From assembly GCA_014529385.2 (NCBI GenBank), contig CM043947.1, positions 116,602,087 to 116,666,086 of the forward strand: DNA of 64,000 nucleotides. The letters are read 5' to 3'. A model generated the notes under the pieces. That model saw nothing but the letters and a program-made list of their open reading frames with translations. It did no database searches and had not been told where the DNA came from. The translations under genes and the position numbers were made by a program. The stretch is from Adiantum capillus-veneris (Eukaryota; Streptophyta; Polypodiopsida; Polypodiales; Pteridaceae). Below, piece by piece: positions 12,387 to 23,792 of the stretch. Numbering within the stretch: position 1 is the stretch's first letter; each line of letters opens with the position of its first letter.

Positions 12387-12394
12387 TATAAATA
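12387..12394 (+). promoter_or_regulatory. TATA box of element I 3' LTR
   Basis: TATAAATA in the same context as 1734-1741. It lies 120 bases upstream of the CACTA terminus. Confidence 0.55.
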
Positions 12395-12515
12395 GAGCCC
12401 TTCTCTCCCTTGTAAATCATCACATGATCACACTACACCACACCATTCTCAACACATAACACACCACTCTTTAAGCCTAGTTGTGTAGAGTGTGTGCATC
12501 AATTGTGAATGCTCT

Positions 12516-12527
12516 CACTACAAGAGG
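12516..12527 (+). repeat. Left terminal inverted repeat of the CACTA element
   Basis: CACTACAAGAGG is the exact inverse of 20164-20175. It is the transposase cleavage end. Confidence 0.95.
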
Positions 12528-12537
12528 CTCTTCATAT

Positions 12538-12662
12538 TAGCGATGCTCACACAGCGACGCTCCAAAAAAAATTTCCCGACGTCGCTATGAGCGTCGCAAA
12601 TTTACAAAGAAATTTGCGACGCTCATAGCGACGCTTATAGCGATACTCATAGCGACGCCGGG
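12538..12662. repeat. Left subterminal TNPA-site-like repeats
   Basis: Several copies of a GCGACGCT / GCGTCGCT core, often with AT or CATA between cores, lie within 150 bases of the end. In En/Spm, subterminal repeats of this kind bind TNPA and bring the ends together. That role is inferred by analogy. Confidence 0.75.
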
Positions 12663-12749
12663 TGGGGTAAAAAAATAACCGAGCGAGCCCAAAAACTCAG
12701 ATCTCAGATCTGAGTTTTTCGGCGCCCTCGAGCAAGGAGCAGGTAACGC

Positions 12750-12755
12750 TCTCCC

Positions 12756-12792
<37 letters not shown>

Positions 12793-12945
12793 CTTCTCCA
12801 CATACACACACACACACACACGAGGAGAGGAAGGAGAGCCAGGTATGCTCCTTCCCTCTCCTCATTCTCATGTTCCCTTCCCCTCTTTCTCTCTCCCTCT
12901 CTCTCTCTCTCTCTCACACACACATACACACACACACATAGTGTT

Positions 12946-12985
<40 letters not shown>

Positions 12986-13210
12986 AACAAAAACAAAAAC
13001 GCGCACACACACATACATAAACAAAGAATGCACACACACATTGAGAGAGAAAAAGATAGAGAGAGCATGCATAAACAAAAAACTCACGCATTGAGAGAGG
13101 AAAAGAGAGAGAGAACATGCATAAACAAAAAACGCACACATTGAGAGAGGAAAAGAGAGAGAAAACATGCATACGATCCAAAATAACGCACACACATTGA
13201 GAGAGAAAGA
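12750..13210. repeat. CT, CA and GA microsatellites and a 50-bp minisatellite
   Basis: (CT)n near 12752-12788 and 12892-12914, (CA)n near 12802-12820, and (GA)n near 12949-12980 are followed by three 50-bp units starting at 13041, 13091 and 13141, each a GA-rich run plus CATGCATAAACAAAAAACGC. A partial fourth unit starts at about 13197. All long open frames here are low-complexity artefacts. This is the CACTA 5' untranslated region. Confidence 0.8.
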
Positions 13211-13571
13211 GAGAGAAACTAATTTAACGTCGTAGGAAACTAATTAAAATTAAAAGACCTAAAGATCTAGCTGACGAGGAGTTGAACTCAAGACCTATTA
13301 TTCAAGAGGGAAATGGCATAATCAATCTATCATACTTGGCATGGGTGATAGAAAGGTTATACCATTTATCTCTTTTTATTGGCACACACATCCACACACG
13401 CGCACACACACAAGAAGAAGAGAGTTATAACGTCGTAGGAAACTATCTTAAAAGACGTTAAAGATTAGGTTATATGTAGACTTACATTAAATTAGATTTA
13501 GGTTTATTTTTAACTAGATTTACGTTTATTTAAGCTAGATTTAGATTTACGTTATATTAGATTAGATTTAG

Positions 13572-13745
13572 GTCTCCATAGACTACGATGCCTGCATGAA
13601 GCGGGTGAAGAAAGCCCTCAATGGAATATAGGGTATTGCTGCCTTCACTCATGGTGGGCTCCGTCGATCCAAAAGTACTGGTGAAATGTCTTCAGAAGAT
13701 AGGGAAGAAGGTGGATCTTCAGGGCGGCAAGAGTCACTACATCCC
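13572..13745 (+). pseudogene. Captured heavy-metal-associated (HMA) domain gene fragment
   Basis: One frame reads DYDACMKRVKKALNGI, the start of a plant HMA domain (metal-binding loop, first Cys replaced by Tyr), then hits TAG. About 35 bases later another frame reads VDPKVLVKCLQKIGKKVDL, the conserved end of the same domain. The middle is lost or shifted. Plant HIPP-type proteins have this pair of motifs in this order and spacing. Direct repeats of AGACTTACRTTAAATTAG and neighbouring sequence flank it (about 13478-13545 and 13781-13845). It is not functional. I infer capture of a host gene piece by the CACTA element, which such elements often do. Confidence 0.65.
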
Positions 13746-14148
13746 CGACACAATGACCATCTAGACAACCTCTAGTCATTAGACTTACGTTAAATTAGAT
13801 TTAGCTTTATTTTTTGTTAGATTTACGTTTATTTAGATTTACGCTTATTTACGTTAGATCGAGTCCACGCAAAAATTACTTATGGTTTAGGGTTTAGAGT
13901 TAGACAAACATTGAAAAGATCTACTGTGAAAAGATGTTAAGATGAAGTGAAGTGCTACAGCTAGAGAAGAGGCAAAGGGGTTTTGTCCACTACATGCAGT
14001 ATCATGTAGACATGGGTGTGTAGATTTCTTGTACCCACAAATATAGGTATTGACCAATAAAGACGAGATTATAACCCGGTGGTTCTGATCTCCGTGCACC
14101 TCTAGACCGAGGTGTGCGGGGATTGGACATGACTAGAGAATGTGAGGT

Positions 14149-14208
<60 letters not shown>
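14149..14208. repeat. (GA)n microsatellite
   Basis: About 60 bases of uninterrupted GA, 66 bases before the transposase start codon, probably in its 5' untranslated region. Confidence 0.95.
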
Positions 14209-14212
<4 letters not shown>

Positions 14213-14274
14213 GACGAAGAATGCCAATAGAATATTAAATTTTTTGTCCAGGTTATAAGTTTTTTATCCTCATT

Positions 14275-17200
14275 ATGAGTAGCGACGAGGATGTGGGACC
14301 GTCCAACCGAAACACCTATCTCTCAACGAGGGTCTTATGTCCTTGTAATCAATGCAAGCATGCTGTGCGACGGACAAGACGTGTTTCTTTGCAGCACGTT
14401 CGCGAATTTGGCGAGTTCGATCCATCTATTATAGATCGAGTTGTTGCCAATTATAACTCGTCGGACTCTGACGTTGGCCAACAAGCAGAAATCTTGCAAC
14501 CTAATAGACATGTTCGCAGGCGCTTTGGTCAAGCAGCATATGTGAGGCCACAAGATGTAGCCTCTGACAGCTCGGGGGATGATCATGCAGAGCACATTCT
14601 CAACGAGGCAATGTTTGAGCCCGAGATTGATGAAATGATCGAGACGATCATGGATTCAGAAAGGCTTATCTATGATGATATGAAAAGTGAAGCCGATACG
14701 CCATTGTATAATGGAGCACGTATGTCTAGATTGAAATCACTCCTGGTTCTTCTCAACATGCAGGCAAAGTTTGAATGGAGTGACACTAGCGTCACAGCAC
14801 TTTTCAGGTGATCTATTACAATTAGTTTACTTTAATAGAACTCTAAATGTATAATGATCTGATAGATTTTTACACGACTGTATCATATTTTTATGTTGTG
14901 TAGATTGCTGAAAGAGCACATACTACCAGCTGACAATGTGATGCCAGATTCCCGAGATGAAGCAAGAAAGATTTTGCGAAACTTGGGGATGGATTACAAT
15001 TCTATCCACGCTTGTCCTAATGACTGCATTCTTTTCAGAGGGGAATACATAGACATGGAGAAGTGTCCGAAATGTGATTCCGAAAGATATCGAGTAGATC
15101 TCCACGGGACAAAAATTCCACAAAAAGTTTTGCGACATTTCCCTCTGCTTCCTCGCATCAAGCATTTCTTCGAATGTAAGTCCATGGCCGCCCTAGCATC
15201 ATGGCATGAGGAGAATAAATCTTCGGATGGTGTGCTACGAATTCCTGCAGATTGCGTAGCGTGGAAACATATAGATGGAACATGGTCGGATTTTGCCAGG
15301 GAAGCTCGAAATTTGCGCTTAGGCCTTGCTATGGATGGCGTAAATCCATTTGGTCAAAGATCAACATCTTACAGTGTATGGCCCGTTGTCATCGTCAACT
15401 ACAACATTCCCCCGTGGTTGACTACGAAGAAGGGGCACCTATGGCTAAGCTTGATTGTGCCAGGGCGATATAAAGTGGGGAATATGGATGTGTATCTTCG
15501 TCCACTATTGGAAGAGCTACAACAATTGTGGATTGGCATAGAGGTGGTGGATATGAGCCGACACACAGGACGACGGAATGCTTTGATCAGAGGCATTCTA
15601 ATGTGGACCATGCATGACTATCCCGGGCTAACAGAATGCTCAGGTGATCTATTGACACTCCTCACTCAGACACTGTAAATCTTGTTTTTTCCCATAGTTG
15701 ATCTATTATCATGTGTATACATGCAGGGCTTCAAACAAGCGGATACAGAGCATGTGTCACATGTGGACCTAGACTGAATGCACGTAGGGCACCCTCACTG
15801 AAGAAGCAAATCTACGAAGGTCATCAAGCGTATCTTCCAGAGAATCATGTGTTACGCGACGGCTTTTTGGGAAGAGAGCCACCAAGGATGTCTGCACAAG
15901 CATGGTTAGAGCAGAAGGAGATGTGCGATGACGGATTGCCTCCAGGGATGAAGAGACTATCTCTATGGTACGAGTTACCATACTGGCCCCGACTCATGAT
16001 CAATCACTTGCTCGATCCAATGCACATATTCAAGAATGTGGGTAATCTACTATGGGACCATTTGACCGGCAAGAAAGATACTTTGGGAGCAAGAGTTGAC
16101 CTTAGAAATGTGGATCGTATGGAGCAATATTGGCCGCAAACAGCGTCTGATGGATCGATAAAACTCCCTAAAGCACCATGGATTTTCACAGGAGCCCAAG
16201 AACGCAAAGTAAAAGAGACCATTCGATCTTTGCGGACCCCCACTGGCGTAATGCACTCGCTCCGAACGTGTTTTACTAAAGAAGGAAAGCTTACCGGTTT
16301 GAAGTCACACGATTGGCATAAAATGTGTCAGGTACGTTCATAGTGGACTTTAATATCATTGCATAAAATGTGGACTTTAATATCATTGCTGCACATACTT
16401 TACAGTTTATTTTACCGGTTGCCATTGAGGGATGTTTGTCTCTCGACATCCGTAACACAATCTACAAACTTGCAAAGCTGGTGCAATGGATCTCACAAAA
16501 GGAGATCAACGTAGACTCCATACCATTCGCCAAACTAAATGCTGCGGAGCTTGTGTGCATGTTTGAGAAACATTTTCCTACTACAATGCTAACCATTCAG
16601 GTGCATCTTCTTGTTCACATAGTTGATGAGGTGGAAATAGCTGGCATAGTTCATTCCAGATGGATGTTCTTCTTAGAGCGTTTCATGAAAACGCTTAAGG
16701 GATATGTGCGTCAAAAGGCACGTCCGGAGGGTAGCATGGCAGAAGGTTGGTTGGTATCAGAGTCCCTAGTGTACATTGGAGAGTGGCTAGACGGATTTGA
16801 TAAATCCCGGGACACGCTATGGCGAACCATAGATGATGAGCGCATATCTGGGATTGTCATGTGCAATCTCGGTGTTGAGAAGAAGATGACGGAAGATCTA
16901 GAGGCTAAAATCAACCGATTTTGCATGCTTCACAATCCAGTGATGCAAAAGTGGATTTCACAATATGAGGATGCAAAGCAAGAGCGACAAAGGGCACGAA
17001 TCGAGCGGAGACAGGGAGGACGACCACCGATGCACTATCCAGCGGTTCTGGAGAGCCTACCCACCTTCATGAGCTTAAGATGGTTGCACAACCAATTGAA
17101 AAGCGCACAACAATGCGGTGACGAAGTGAGTGAAGAAGAGTGGGAGTACTCTCGGGGTTGCGCGACCAAGGTAAGTTTGCAATGTACGACTAGCAAGTGA

Positions 17201-18003
17201 CTTTATTTATAAACGTTTGAATAGCCACTCATAATCTTTGTTCATTGTAGTATAAGTCATACACAGCAGCATGGTGTAAAGGTCGACATTTTAGGGTGGA
17301 ACGAATCGACAAAAAGCGTTTTACTCAAGATTGTGGAATCATGGCAAAATTTGAACAGTCTAGTCGACGACGTTCCTCTGATGCAGATCCTGTGGTGGCG
17401 GAACTCACTTACTTCGGCACGCTGCAAGAGATTTTGAGGATCGATTACAGAGGATTTTTGGTCGACTTGTTCGACGTGCAATGGTTCAAGATAATCATGG
17501 AGGGTCGCAACGCTACTGTGCGTAGAGGAGAGTCTGGTTTTCTTGAGGTGGATTCTACTAAGAAATGGACTGACCTAAGAGACACTTTCGTACTACCCGA
17601 GCATTGTGAACAAGTAAGTATGTAAATAGTTAACATCCCCCTTTTACAAGTTATGTGCTTGAAAGCTCTCATGTAAGTTATGTGGCTCTGGCAGGTAATA
17701 TTTCATCCTACAAAGTCTACATCAAACTGGTGGTACGTCATAGAGGTAGCCCCTCGTAGTGCAAGGACGTATGAAGGCTACCATGTGCCAATCACAGCGA
17801 CATCAATGGAGGAGATCAGAGAAGATGCTCAATCAGAAGCCACTACGGTGGTGCCAGACAAGCATCAAGATGCTACTACTCTATATGGGGTGCATGCAGA
17901 GGAGCTACAAAATGAAACAGAGGATATGTGTTTAAACGGAGAGCTCTATATAGATATAGGAAGTTATGCTGAGTTATGCGAGGATGAGAGAGAGATCTCT
18001 TAA
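14275..18003 (+). CDS. tnpD: CACTA transposase TNPD (tnp2 family), six exons, intact
   Basis: Predicted exons are 14275-14807, 14904-15643, 15727-16331, 16406-17170, 17251-17613 and 17695-18003. All introns are GT-AG, every junction keeps frame, and together they give 1104 codons plus stop. The protein matches plant tnp2-type (Transposase_21) transposases: KCPKCDSERY zinc-like pair in exon 2, LAMDGVNPFG (catalytic-region Asp), a CVTCGP pair at the start of exon 3, LLDPMHIFKNV in exon 3, LPVAIEGCL at the start of exon 4, then the DUF4218-like VHLLVHIVDEVE...SRWMFFLERFMKTLKGYV region and a C-terminal domain in exons 5-6. The N-terminus is Asp/Glu-rich. It would act in the nucleus, cutting the CACTA ends. 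No stop or frameshift was found. Splice sites are predicted, not proven. Confidence 0.93.
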
Positions 18004-18275
18004 AGCCACAAATATTGTATTTGAACAATTTTGCTCCGTGTTGTAAAAGCTCTGGCTCTCTAAGTACCTTCCATGGTGTATACCGCTCTTTTCTACTCGC
18101 GCTCACATCTTTTGATTGAAAATTTTGAGTTTTCGACTTGCCTCTTCTATCACTCGATTCATTGCGTCATTGTATTTATATGCGTCATAAAGTCATTGTA
18201 TTTAATGGTCTTTGCGTCATTGTCTACTCTATTCATTCAATATTAAGTTTAAATATTCGTGTGTTTAATGCAGGT

Positions 18276-19589
18276 ATGGATGATGAGGAGTTTCTTTCTT
18301 CTTTGTCACCGCAGCAGAGACAGTGGTACGTGGAGCGTCATCGCTCTGGCGCATCATCGCGCGTTCCTACTCCATCCGCATCTCCCTCTCTTTCGGAGCA
18401 TTCGGCGCGCTCCGAAGCTTCGGCGTCGACGAGACGAGCTTCACACTCGTCTAGACACCGACGCTCTAGTGGTGGTGGTGGCGGTTGTTGTGGGGATTCC
18501 GCCACCGATGCCTCCACACCGCCTCGTGTTCGACGAGGCTCTTTACCCTCCCCTTCTTTGCCCGCCCCCACACCAGCCACAGCATCGCCATCTACGCCAG
18601 GTTTTGCACGGCTGACTGTTCCTAGCAGCTACACACCTCTACCTACTCCGCCAGGAGCCACCCCACTCGACACTCCTCGCTTCGGGGCCCAGACGCCGGT
18701 GGAGACACCTGACGTCCGTACCCCCATCGACACGCCGCTAGAGACCCCTGCCGGGACACCCAGGTTCACGCGTCACCGGCCAGATGGCTTGCCTTACTCC
18801 GTCGACATGAGCGGCGGCATCATCATGGATGATGACGGCAAGAAGGTGATCTCGCGCATGCGTGGTCTTTGCTCTCAGCTGTTTAGACACTACATACTAA
18901 ACAAATGGAGTGAAGTACCAAGTGATTTAAAAAACAGAGTCATCAGCATACTTCATGATGAGTTTCCCATTCCAACACGGGATCAGCGCTTCAATGAAGA
19001 CCTGATGAAGATTCGAATGCGCGAATACTGCAAACACAAGCGTTCCGAAGTGCAAAAAGCAATCAAGAATGGGTGGAACAGGCCAGATTGGCTGGCCAAA
19101 GAAGATTGGAAGAATGCGAAGAAAGCAGCGCGCGAGAATCCCGACAAGTGGAAGCAACAAAAGGATGCAGCCAGAGCGCGAGTAGAGGCAGGGAGCTCGC
19201 ACCACTTGGGGAGCGGTGGATGGGCATCATTTGAGGCCGATTTTGTAAGTGTTTTCACATTGCTCTTTATGCATGTTCTATAGTTTAGGTTTTATGAGTT
19301 TTTTAGTTCTAACATAATGAAATCTTTGTATGTTTTGACAGTGGTCGATGACAGGACGTGATCCCACACCGTACGAGCGCGAGTACGCAGGCAGGAAGGG
19401 CTTAAACGCCCTGATGGACATTCTCAGTTCTCGCGGCGGCATGGTTAGTATTAGGGTTTACTCTTTTTTATTTTTTGTATTGTTTTATAAATGTCGTTAT
19501 ATGTTTATACTTACTGAAAGCTGTCTTATTGTCTTTTTTTGCAGAATCCGACAGATACGCCGCTTGGACGCGATGAGACGTCTGACTAG
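18276..19589 (+). CDS. TNPA-like CACTA accessory protein (Ptta/En/Spm type), three exons
   Basis: Predicted exons are 18276-19244, about 19342-19443 and 19545-19589, all phase 0 with GT-AG introns, giving about 371 residues. The N-terminal third is Ser/Pro-rich and low-complexity, with poly-Gly near residue 70 and repeated T-P-x-x-T-P. From about residue 190 a conserved-looking domain starts (DDDGKKVISRMRGLCSQLFR) and continues with basic helices (NAKKAARENPDKWKQQ), as in plant Ptta/En/Spm transposase-associated proteins. The last two exons are short (WSMTGRDPTPYEREY). The ATG sits two bases after a CAG, so an upstream untranslated exon may splice there. By analogy with En/Spm TNPA, it would bind the subterminal repeats. 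Confidence 0.82.
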
Positions 19590-19954
19590 ACGACGTCAGT
19601 TTAGCCGTAGCTAGATAGCATTAGTTTAGGGTTTCTCATAGCTTATGTATCATGAGACGGATTTTATACGTCTTTTTGAACCATGTATTTTATTACATTT
19701 GTCACCGCAGTTCCTTTTGCCAATCAATTCTTTATGCCTATGATGTTGTACAATTATCATTATTACATTTGCCAATCAATTCATTTTGCTTATGATGTGT
19801 ACAATTGTCAATTTTGCAAACAATGCGTCTTGTGGGTGGCTATTTTGGGTCTATTATCTATCTTTGCACTTTTTTTAAAAAGTGAATCAAGTACAATATG
19901 GTTGATGGGTGGCAGGGCATTCAATGCTCTGCCACCAAAAAAAATTTCTCTCGG

Positions 19955-20160
19955 GCGTCGCTATAAGCGTCGCTATTTATGGCTCTGTAGCGTCGCTATG
20001 AGCGTCGCTATAGTCTTCTGTGTAAACGTCGCTATAGGCGTCGCTATATGCGTCGCTATATAGCGACGCATATAGCGACGCTCGTAGCGACGGTTTTAGC
20101 GACGCCGGGGGTTATAAAAACCCAGTGTATTTCCGTCGCTAACAGCGTCACAAGAGCACA
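19955..20160. repeat. Right subterminal TNPA-site-like repeats with a 44-bp palindrome
   Basis: About ten GCGTCGCTAT / ATAGCGACGC units occur here. At 20038-20081 they form a perfect 44-bp palindrome centred on TATA: GCGTCGCTATATGCGTCGCTAT followed by its reverse complement. The left end has no such long palindrome. Confidence 0.88.
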
Positions 20161-20163
20161 CAA

Positions 20164-20175
20164 CCTCTTGTAGTG
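20164..20175 (-). repeat. Right terminal inverted repeat of the CACTA element
   Basis: CCTCTTGTAGTG, the exact inverse of the left end. Confidence 0.95.
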
Positions 20176-23100
20176 CTAGTGCACTTTCTTGAAATTGATT
20201 TACCTTTCATGCTTAGGTAAACTCATGCTTAAGCTCTCACGTTTCTATAAGCAAGCCTTTCCCTTGCGTGCTTAGGGAGAAGAAAAAATTCTTCATTTTT
20301 TTGTTCCTTTCTAATTATGGTTGGTTAGTTACTAATCATAAGTATCTAAGGTGTTATTTTAAGTTCCAATATTTCAAAAAAAAAAGAATTACCAGACTAA
20401 TATGACATAGAGAGAGTAGAAAGCACTCTCTTTAATGATAGGTGACTAGAGATCGTATTTACCTAAATAGTATGCATGATGAATGATGATTAATATCCTC
20501 ACTTATCCCTTAATATCTTGCACAAATCTTTTTATTGATTTTTAAGCTACTTTTACTCTCTTACCTAAATTCCTCCTATAAGGTAAGTGTCATAAATCAA
20601 AGGCAACTAAGTAATGGAATTGCTTTTGGAATCAACCTTATTTCCCAAAAGAGGAATTTCAATTTCTCCTAGAGAAATGCTCTCATGAAAGGCCCACAAT
20701 TTTATCTTGATTTTGCATAAATTATGTGTGTAAAAGTTTTACTGACATACTTAAGTTAATATCTAATTCTCTCAAGAGAGAGTTGAGTTTCTTATGGAAA
20801 ATCTTATCATAACTAAAGGAGTTTTCTTTGAAAGAGGATCTCCCTTTTAATTAGGGTTTTCCTACCTTCCCTCTTGTCAATTTGGAAAACCCCTAAATCC
20901 TAAAATCACTTCTACCTACGGAATTCATTCTGTCCATGGTAGAGAGGTATGCCTAAGTCCCATCTTAAAGAAGAACTTGTTAATCATTCGTACTTCATTT
21001 CATGCACATTTCTCACTAGACTAGCATGTCCACTCTTAAGAATTTTGCAATTTTACTCTTGCACTACCATTCATTCAAGGATTCTACTCTTGCATAAACA
21101 ATTGTCGACTCTTGCACAATCAATCAAAGGAATTTTTAGGATTATTTGCCTCAAGATTGCAAGTTGCTGCACTATAAAGTTTGTGATTACCACTCATGGT
21201 TCATACAAAACTAAAGCTCATTGTAGAGAGCATATGCATTGTTCATTTCAAGTTTGTCAATTTTCAAGTTTTCTTTGTGATTACAACGGGAAGGGGGGGG
21301 GGGGGGGGGGTTTGGGATGGGGTAAGGGGATAGCTTCATAGTAGTGACGACCGTGTTGATTGAACATACAATTCCCATTTCTTCCATGGAGACGTCCCAT
21401 GGATGGAAAATGATGCAAAGAAAACAAATAGGATTTGTCCAAAACGGAGTTAACTTGAAACTTACGTCGAGACAAAACCTTAATTTCACGAGACTTGTTG
21501 TTTTCTTAAGGTCTTGTTTGAGTAGAAATTTAAAAGGAAATAGGAACTAAGTTATTATAGCTCAAATGAACCTAATCTAAATTTGAACTAGGATTAAAAA
21601 CTTTACCAAGAAGATTTAACATGGATAGGCCTAGCATAATATATAAGTTCAAAATGTGAAATTTATCTTACATATTTGGGAAAAAAGTCTGGCACAGGTG
21701 TTTACCTCTGGGATACAATGGAGGATGGTCTATATTTTGAGCTCGGATTCATTCAATGCCCTAGAATTGGGAATGGATGAGAGTGAGTCCCGGCTAAGTT
21801 TTAAGTGTGAAATTTATCTTACATATTTGGAAACAAATACCGATGCACGTGTTTACCTATGGGATACAATGGGAAATGTTTTGAGCTCGGATTCATTCAA
21901 TGCCCTAGAATTGTGATTGGGAGGGAGTGAGTCCCGGACAAGTGTTAAGACCCATGGATGCATATGGAAATTGGCCTAGTCCAGGTAGGCTTGATGTCGA
22001 CAAGAAAAGGAGGAAGGAAAATGGATCAAATAAAGGATCAAGTAACGAAGAAATATGTGATTTATTTAAGGAACTCATCTATTTTTTAGTAAAAAAGAAC
22101 CATGGAAAGGCTAGTAACCTAAATGGGCTATTCTGTAATTGTCATCATCAATTGGACCTTTGCTCTGTTTCTCAAAATATTTACCTAAAAGGAACTTAAG
22201 GTAGATTAAATGTGTAAGCCTTTCCCAAGCAAAAGAAAGAAAAATAAGAATTGAAAATTGTGTAAAGGTATCCCCTCCGCATGTGACGGAGGAGATAGGA
22301 TACCTAAGTACAAGGATGAGGATAAGGATATACATAGAGAAGTATATGTGACTGCTTGAAAGATAATTATTAAAGATAGAAAAAAGTTAAACAACCTAAA
22401 ACTAAAAATGGTGAGAACGAATTAATAAATGCTTGAAATGTACTCTTGATTTGACATGTTTGGAATATTTTTTTCGTAGTATCATAGTATACATTGGAAA
22501 GGTGCATTTACCAAATGGTTTGCTTGGAGGGTGGATTCTTGAGCGTTAAACAATTGGCCAAAAAATTGAACCTATTTTTATGTTGTAAATTATGTTAAGT
22601 TAAGAATGGGAAAAGGGATTTTGATTTACAGATCAAGGATCGAACTTGGAATCAAGCACTTGGTGTAGTTTTAAAATACACTCGTCTTAGGGGAACGCAC
22701 TAACGATTTTGCTCAGTCATTTTTGAGAAAAAGCATTAGTGACCTTGAACCAAGGTCAATTAGAGAACTCTCACCAATTGACCCTGGAAGGTGGACTTCA
22801 AATTTAGTCTGATGGATTTGGTTGGGGGATCCATGCAAAAAAAAGCAAATGTTGTCACCCCTTTGAGTTGGCATCAAATAGAAGGAGGACTCCTTTCTTG
22901 GTGTTGGTCTCAAGCAGGAGGGCTATCAGGAGTCATGGTGTCTCCATTTAGAGATGGTGCATTTGGTGGTCCTTAACATGGCGCTCACAAGTGGTATCAG
23001 AGTGTAGCTTCTATCCTTGGCTGGATAAATATTTTTCGTATGAACTTTTGCAGGAAGAGAGTGAGGTATTGACAAAAATGGCATGGGACTATTGAGAAGA

Positions 23101-23547
23101 GGAAGTTCTCCAATTTGTGCAAGAATAATGGAGATAGCAGCTATAGAAAATTTTAAAAAAATATTCCATGGTAAAGAACTTTGTCTACCTCATCTTACCT
23201 ATCAAAGAGAGAATTGTAAATCTGCAAATTACTATGATTTAGATAATCTCCATCTAGAATGGTGATAGAAAAATTGGGAGTAGGTCCAAGTACTATTGTA
23301 TCGTCAGGTCTTATGACCCACACTATGAAAGAAAGCTTCAATTATTGGTAACCAATCTTTCTTAGGAGGAAATGATTATCGAACCAAAAATGGACGTGCT
23401 TGTTGGGTCATTGTTTGTCGTAATAATCAATATCTAATTCTCGTAAATGATTTTCTCATGTTAAACTGATCATTTAATATGGAGAAGTGCCAAGGGAGAA
23501 AAAGCTAGAAATTGGTTAAGCTAGCAGACCAACCGCAGTAGGGATCC
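20176..23547. other. Unassigned AT-rich sequence without recognisable genes
   Basis: The open frames are short and look non-coding; the longest (20949-21341) is broken up by simple sequence. A run of about 17 G lies near 21294-21310. A tandem duplication lies at about 21650-21945. TGGTATCAGAG at 22993-23003 looks like a methionine-tRNA PBS, but no matching LTR pair was found. This stretch does not match the missing part of the element I LTR. Confidence 0.6.
21650..21945. repeat. Two-copy tandem duplication, unit about 150 bp
   Basis: Both copies share TGTGAAATTTATCTTACATA at the start, GTTTACCT.TGGGATACAATG in the middle, and GAGCTCGGATTCATTCAATG and GAGTGAGTCCCGG at the end. Copy 1 begins near 21653 and copy 2 near 21804; they differ by small indels. 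Confidence 0.85.
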
Positions 23548-23750
23548 AAAGGGGGGGGCATCTGTAAAGGAGCCATGTGAAACAATGGGCTTAAAATACC
23601 CTAAGGTTCAGCCCATTAAGACTTCCAAAATGCTAAGGTTGTGTCCAAAGGTCAAACATTGGAGGAATTGGATGCTTTGTGTGTGTCCCAGAAGTCTTTA
23701 TCAATCCCTACATAGGAGGGGGAGAGCCTTGCAAGTAGGGGATGAGAGAG

Positions 23751-23792
<42 letters not shown>

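Larger units (their letters stand above)
1..12515 (+). mobile_element. Element I: gag-only (TR-GAG-like) LTR retrotransposon, left edge cut by window
   Basis: Bases 1-1862 recur almost unchanged at 10598-12515, so the two copies are LTRs. The 3' copy is preceded by a purine tract and starts TGATAGCC at 10572, so the 5' LTR starts about 26 bases outside the window. The 5' LTR runs to about 8034, interrupted by a Copia insertion at 2055-7513, and is followed by a primer-binding site. The interior encodes only a gag-like frame (8334-10265). I see no protease, RT, RNase H or integrase. This fits the non-autonomous TR-GAG class, which would need enzymes from a relative. The PBS resembles that of the Tat-lineage Gypsy at 55820-64000, which suggests but does not prove a Tat helper. 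Confidence 0.8.
10572..12515 (+). repeat. 3' LTR of element I, truncated at the CACTA end
   Basis: It is homologous to the 5' LTR (10598 equals base 1) with high identity to 12515, where it stops abruptly at the CACTA terminus. The next part of the LTR (like 1863-2054 and 7514-8034) is found neither before nor after the CACTA element. About 100 bases of the 5' copy (about 268-360) are replaced here by an inverted-repeat insert. Confidence 0.88.
12516..20175 (+). mobile_element. Complete CACTA (En/Spm) DNA transposon
   Basis: The 7660-bp element is bounded by 12-bp terminal inverted repeats CACTACAAGAGG (12516-12527) and CCTCTTGTAGTG (20164-20175). Both ends carry many subterminal copies of AGCGACGC/GCGTCGCT. 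It encodes a spliced TNPD (tnp2-type) transposase and a spliced TNPA-like protein, with all exons open and in phase, so it may be autonomous. The flanking trinucleotides are TCT (left) and CTA (right), so the usual 3-bp target duplication is missing. This, with the truncated LTR on its left, points to a deletion or rearrangement after insertion. Confidence 0.95.

Noticed and set aside
12756-13195. Long open frames on both strands
   Set aside because: Translations of CT/GA/CA microsatellites only.
13250-13340. tRNA-like T-arm sequence (GAGTTGAACTCAAGACC)
   Set aside because: No acceptor or anticodon stems fit around it.
18338-18615. Overlapping open frames in the CACTA accessory gene
   Set aside because: Shadow frames in GC-rich, Ser/Pro-coding sequence; the sense frame has the conserved domain and splice sites.
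20949-21341. 130-residue open frame
   Set aside because: Ends in a poly-G run, no domain, composition like non-coding DNA.
22993-23003. Methionine-tRNA-like PBS (TGGTATCAGAG)
   Set aside because: No LTR pair or gag follows within reach; kept only as a note in the region entry.
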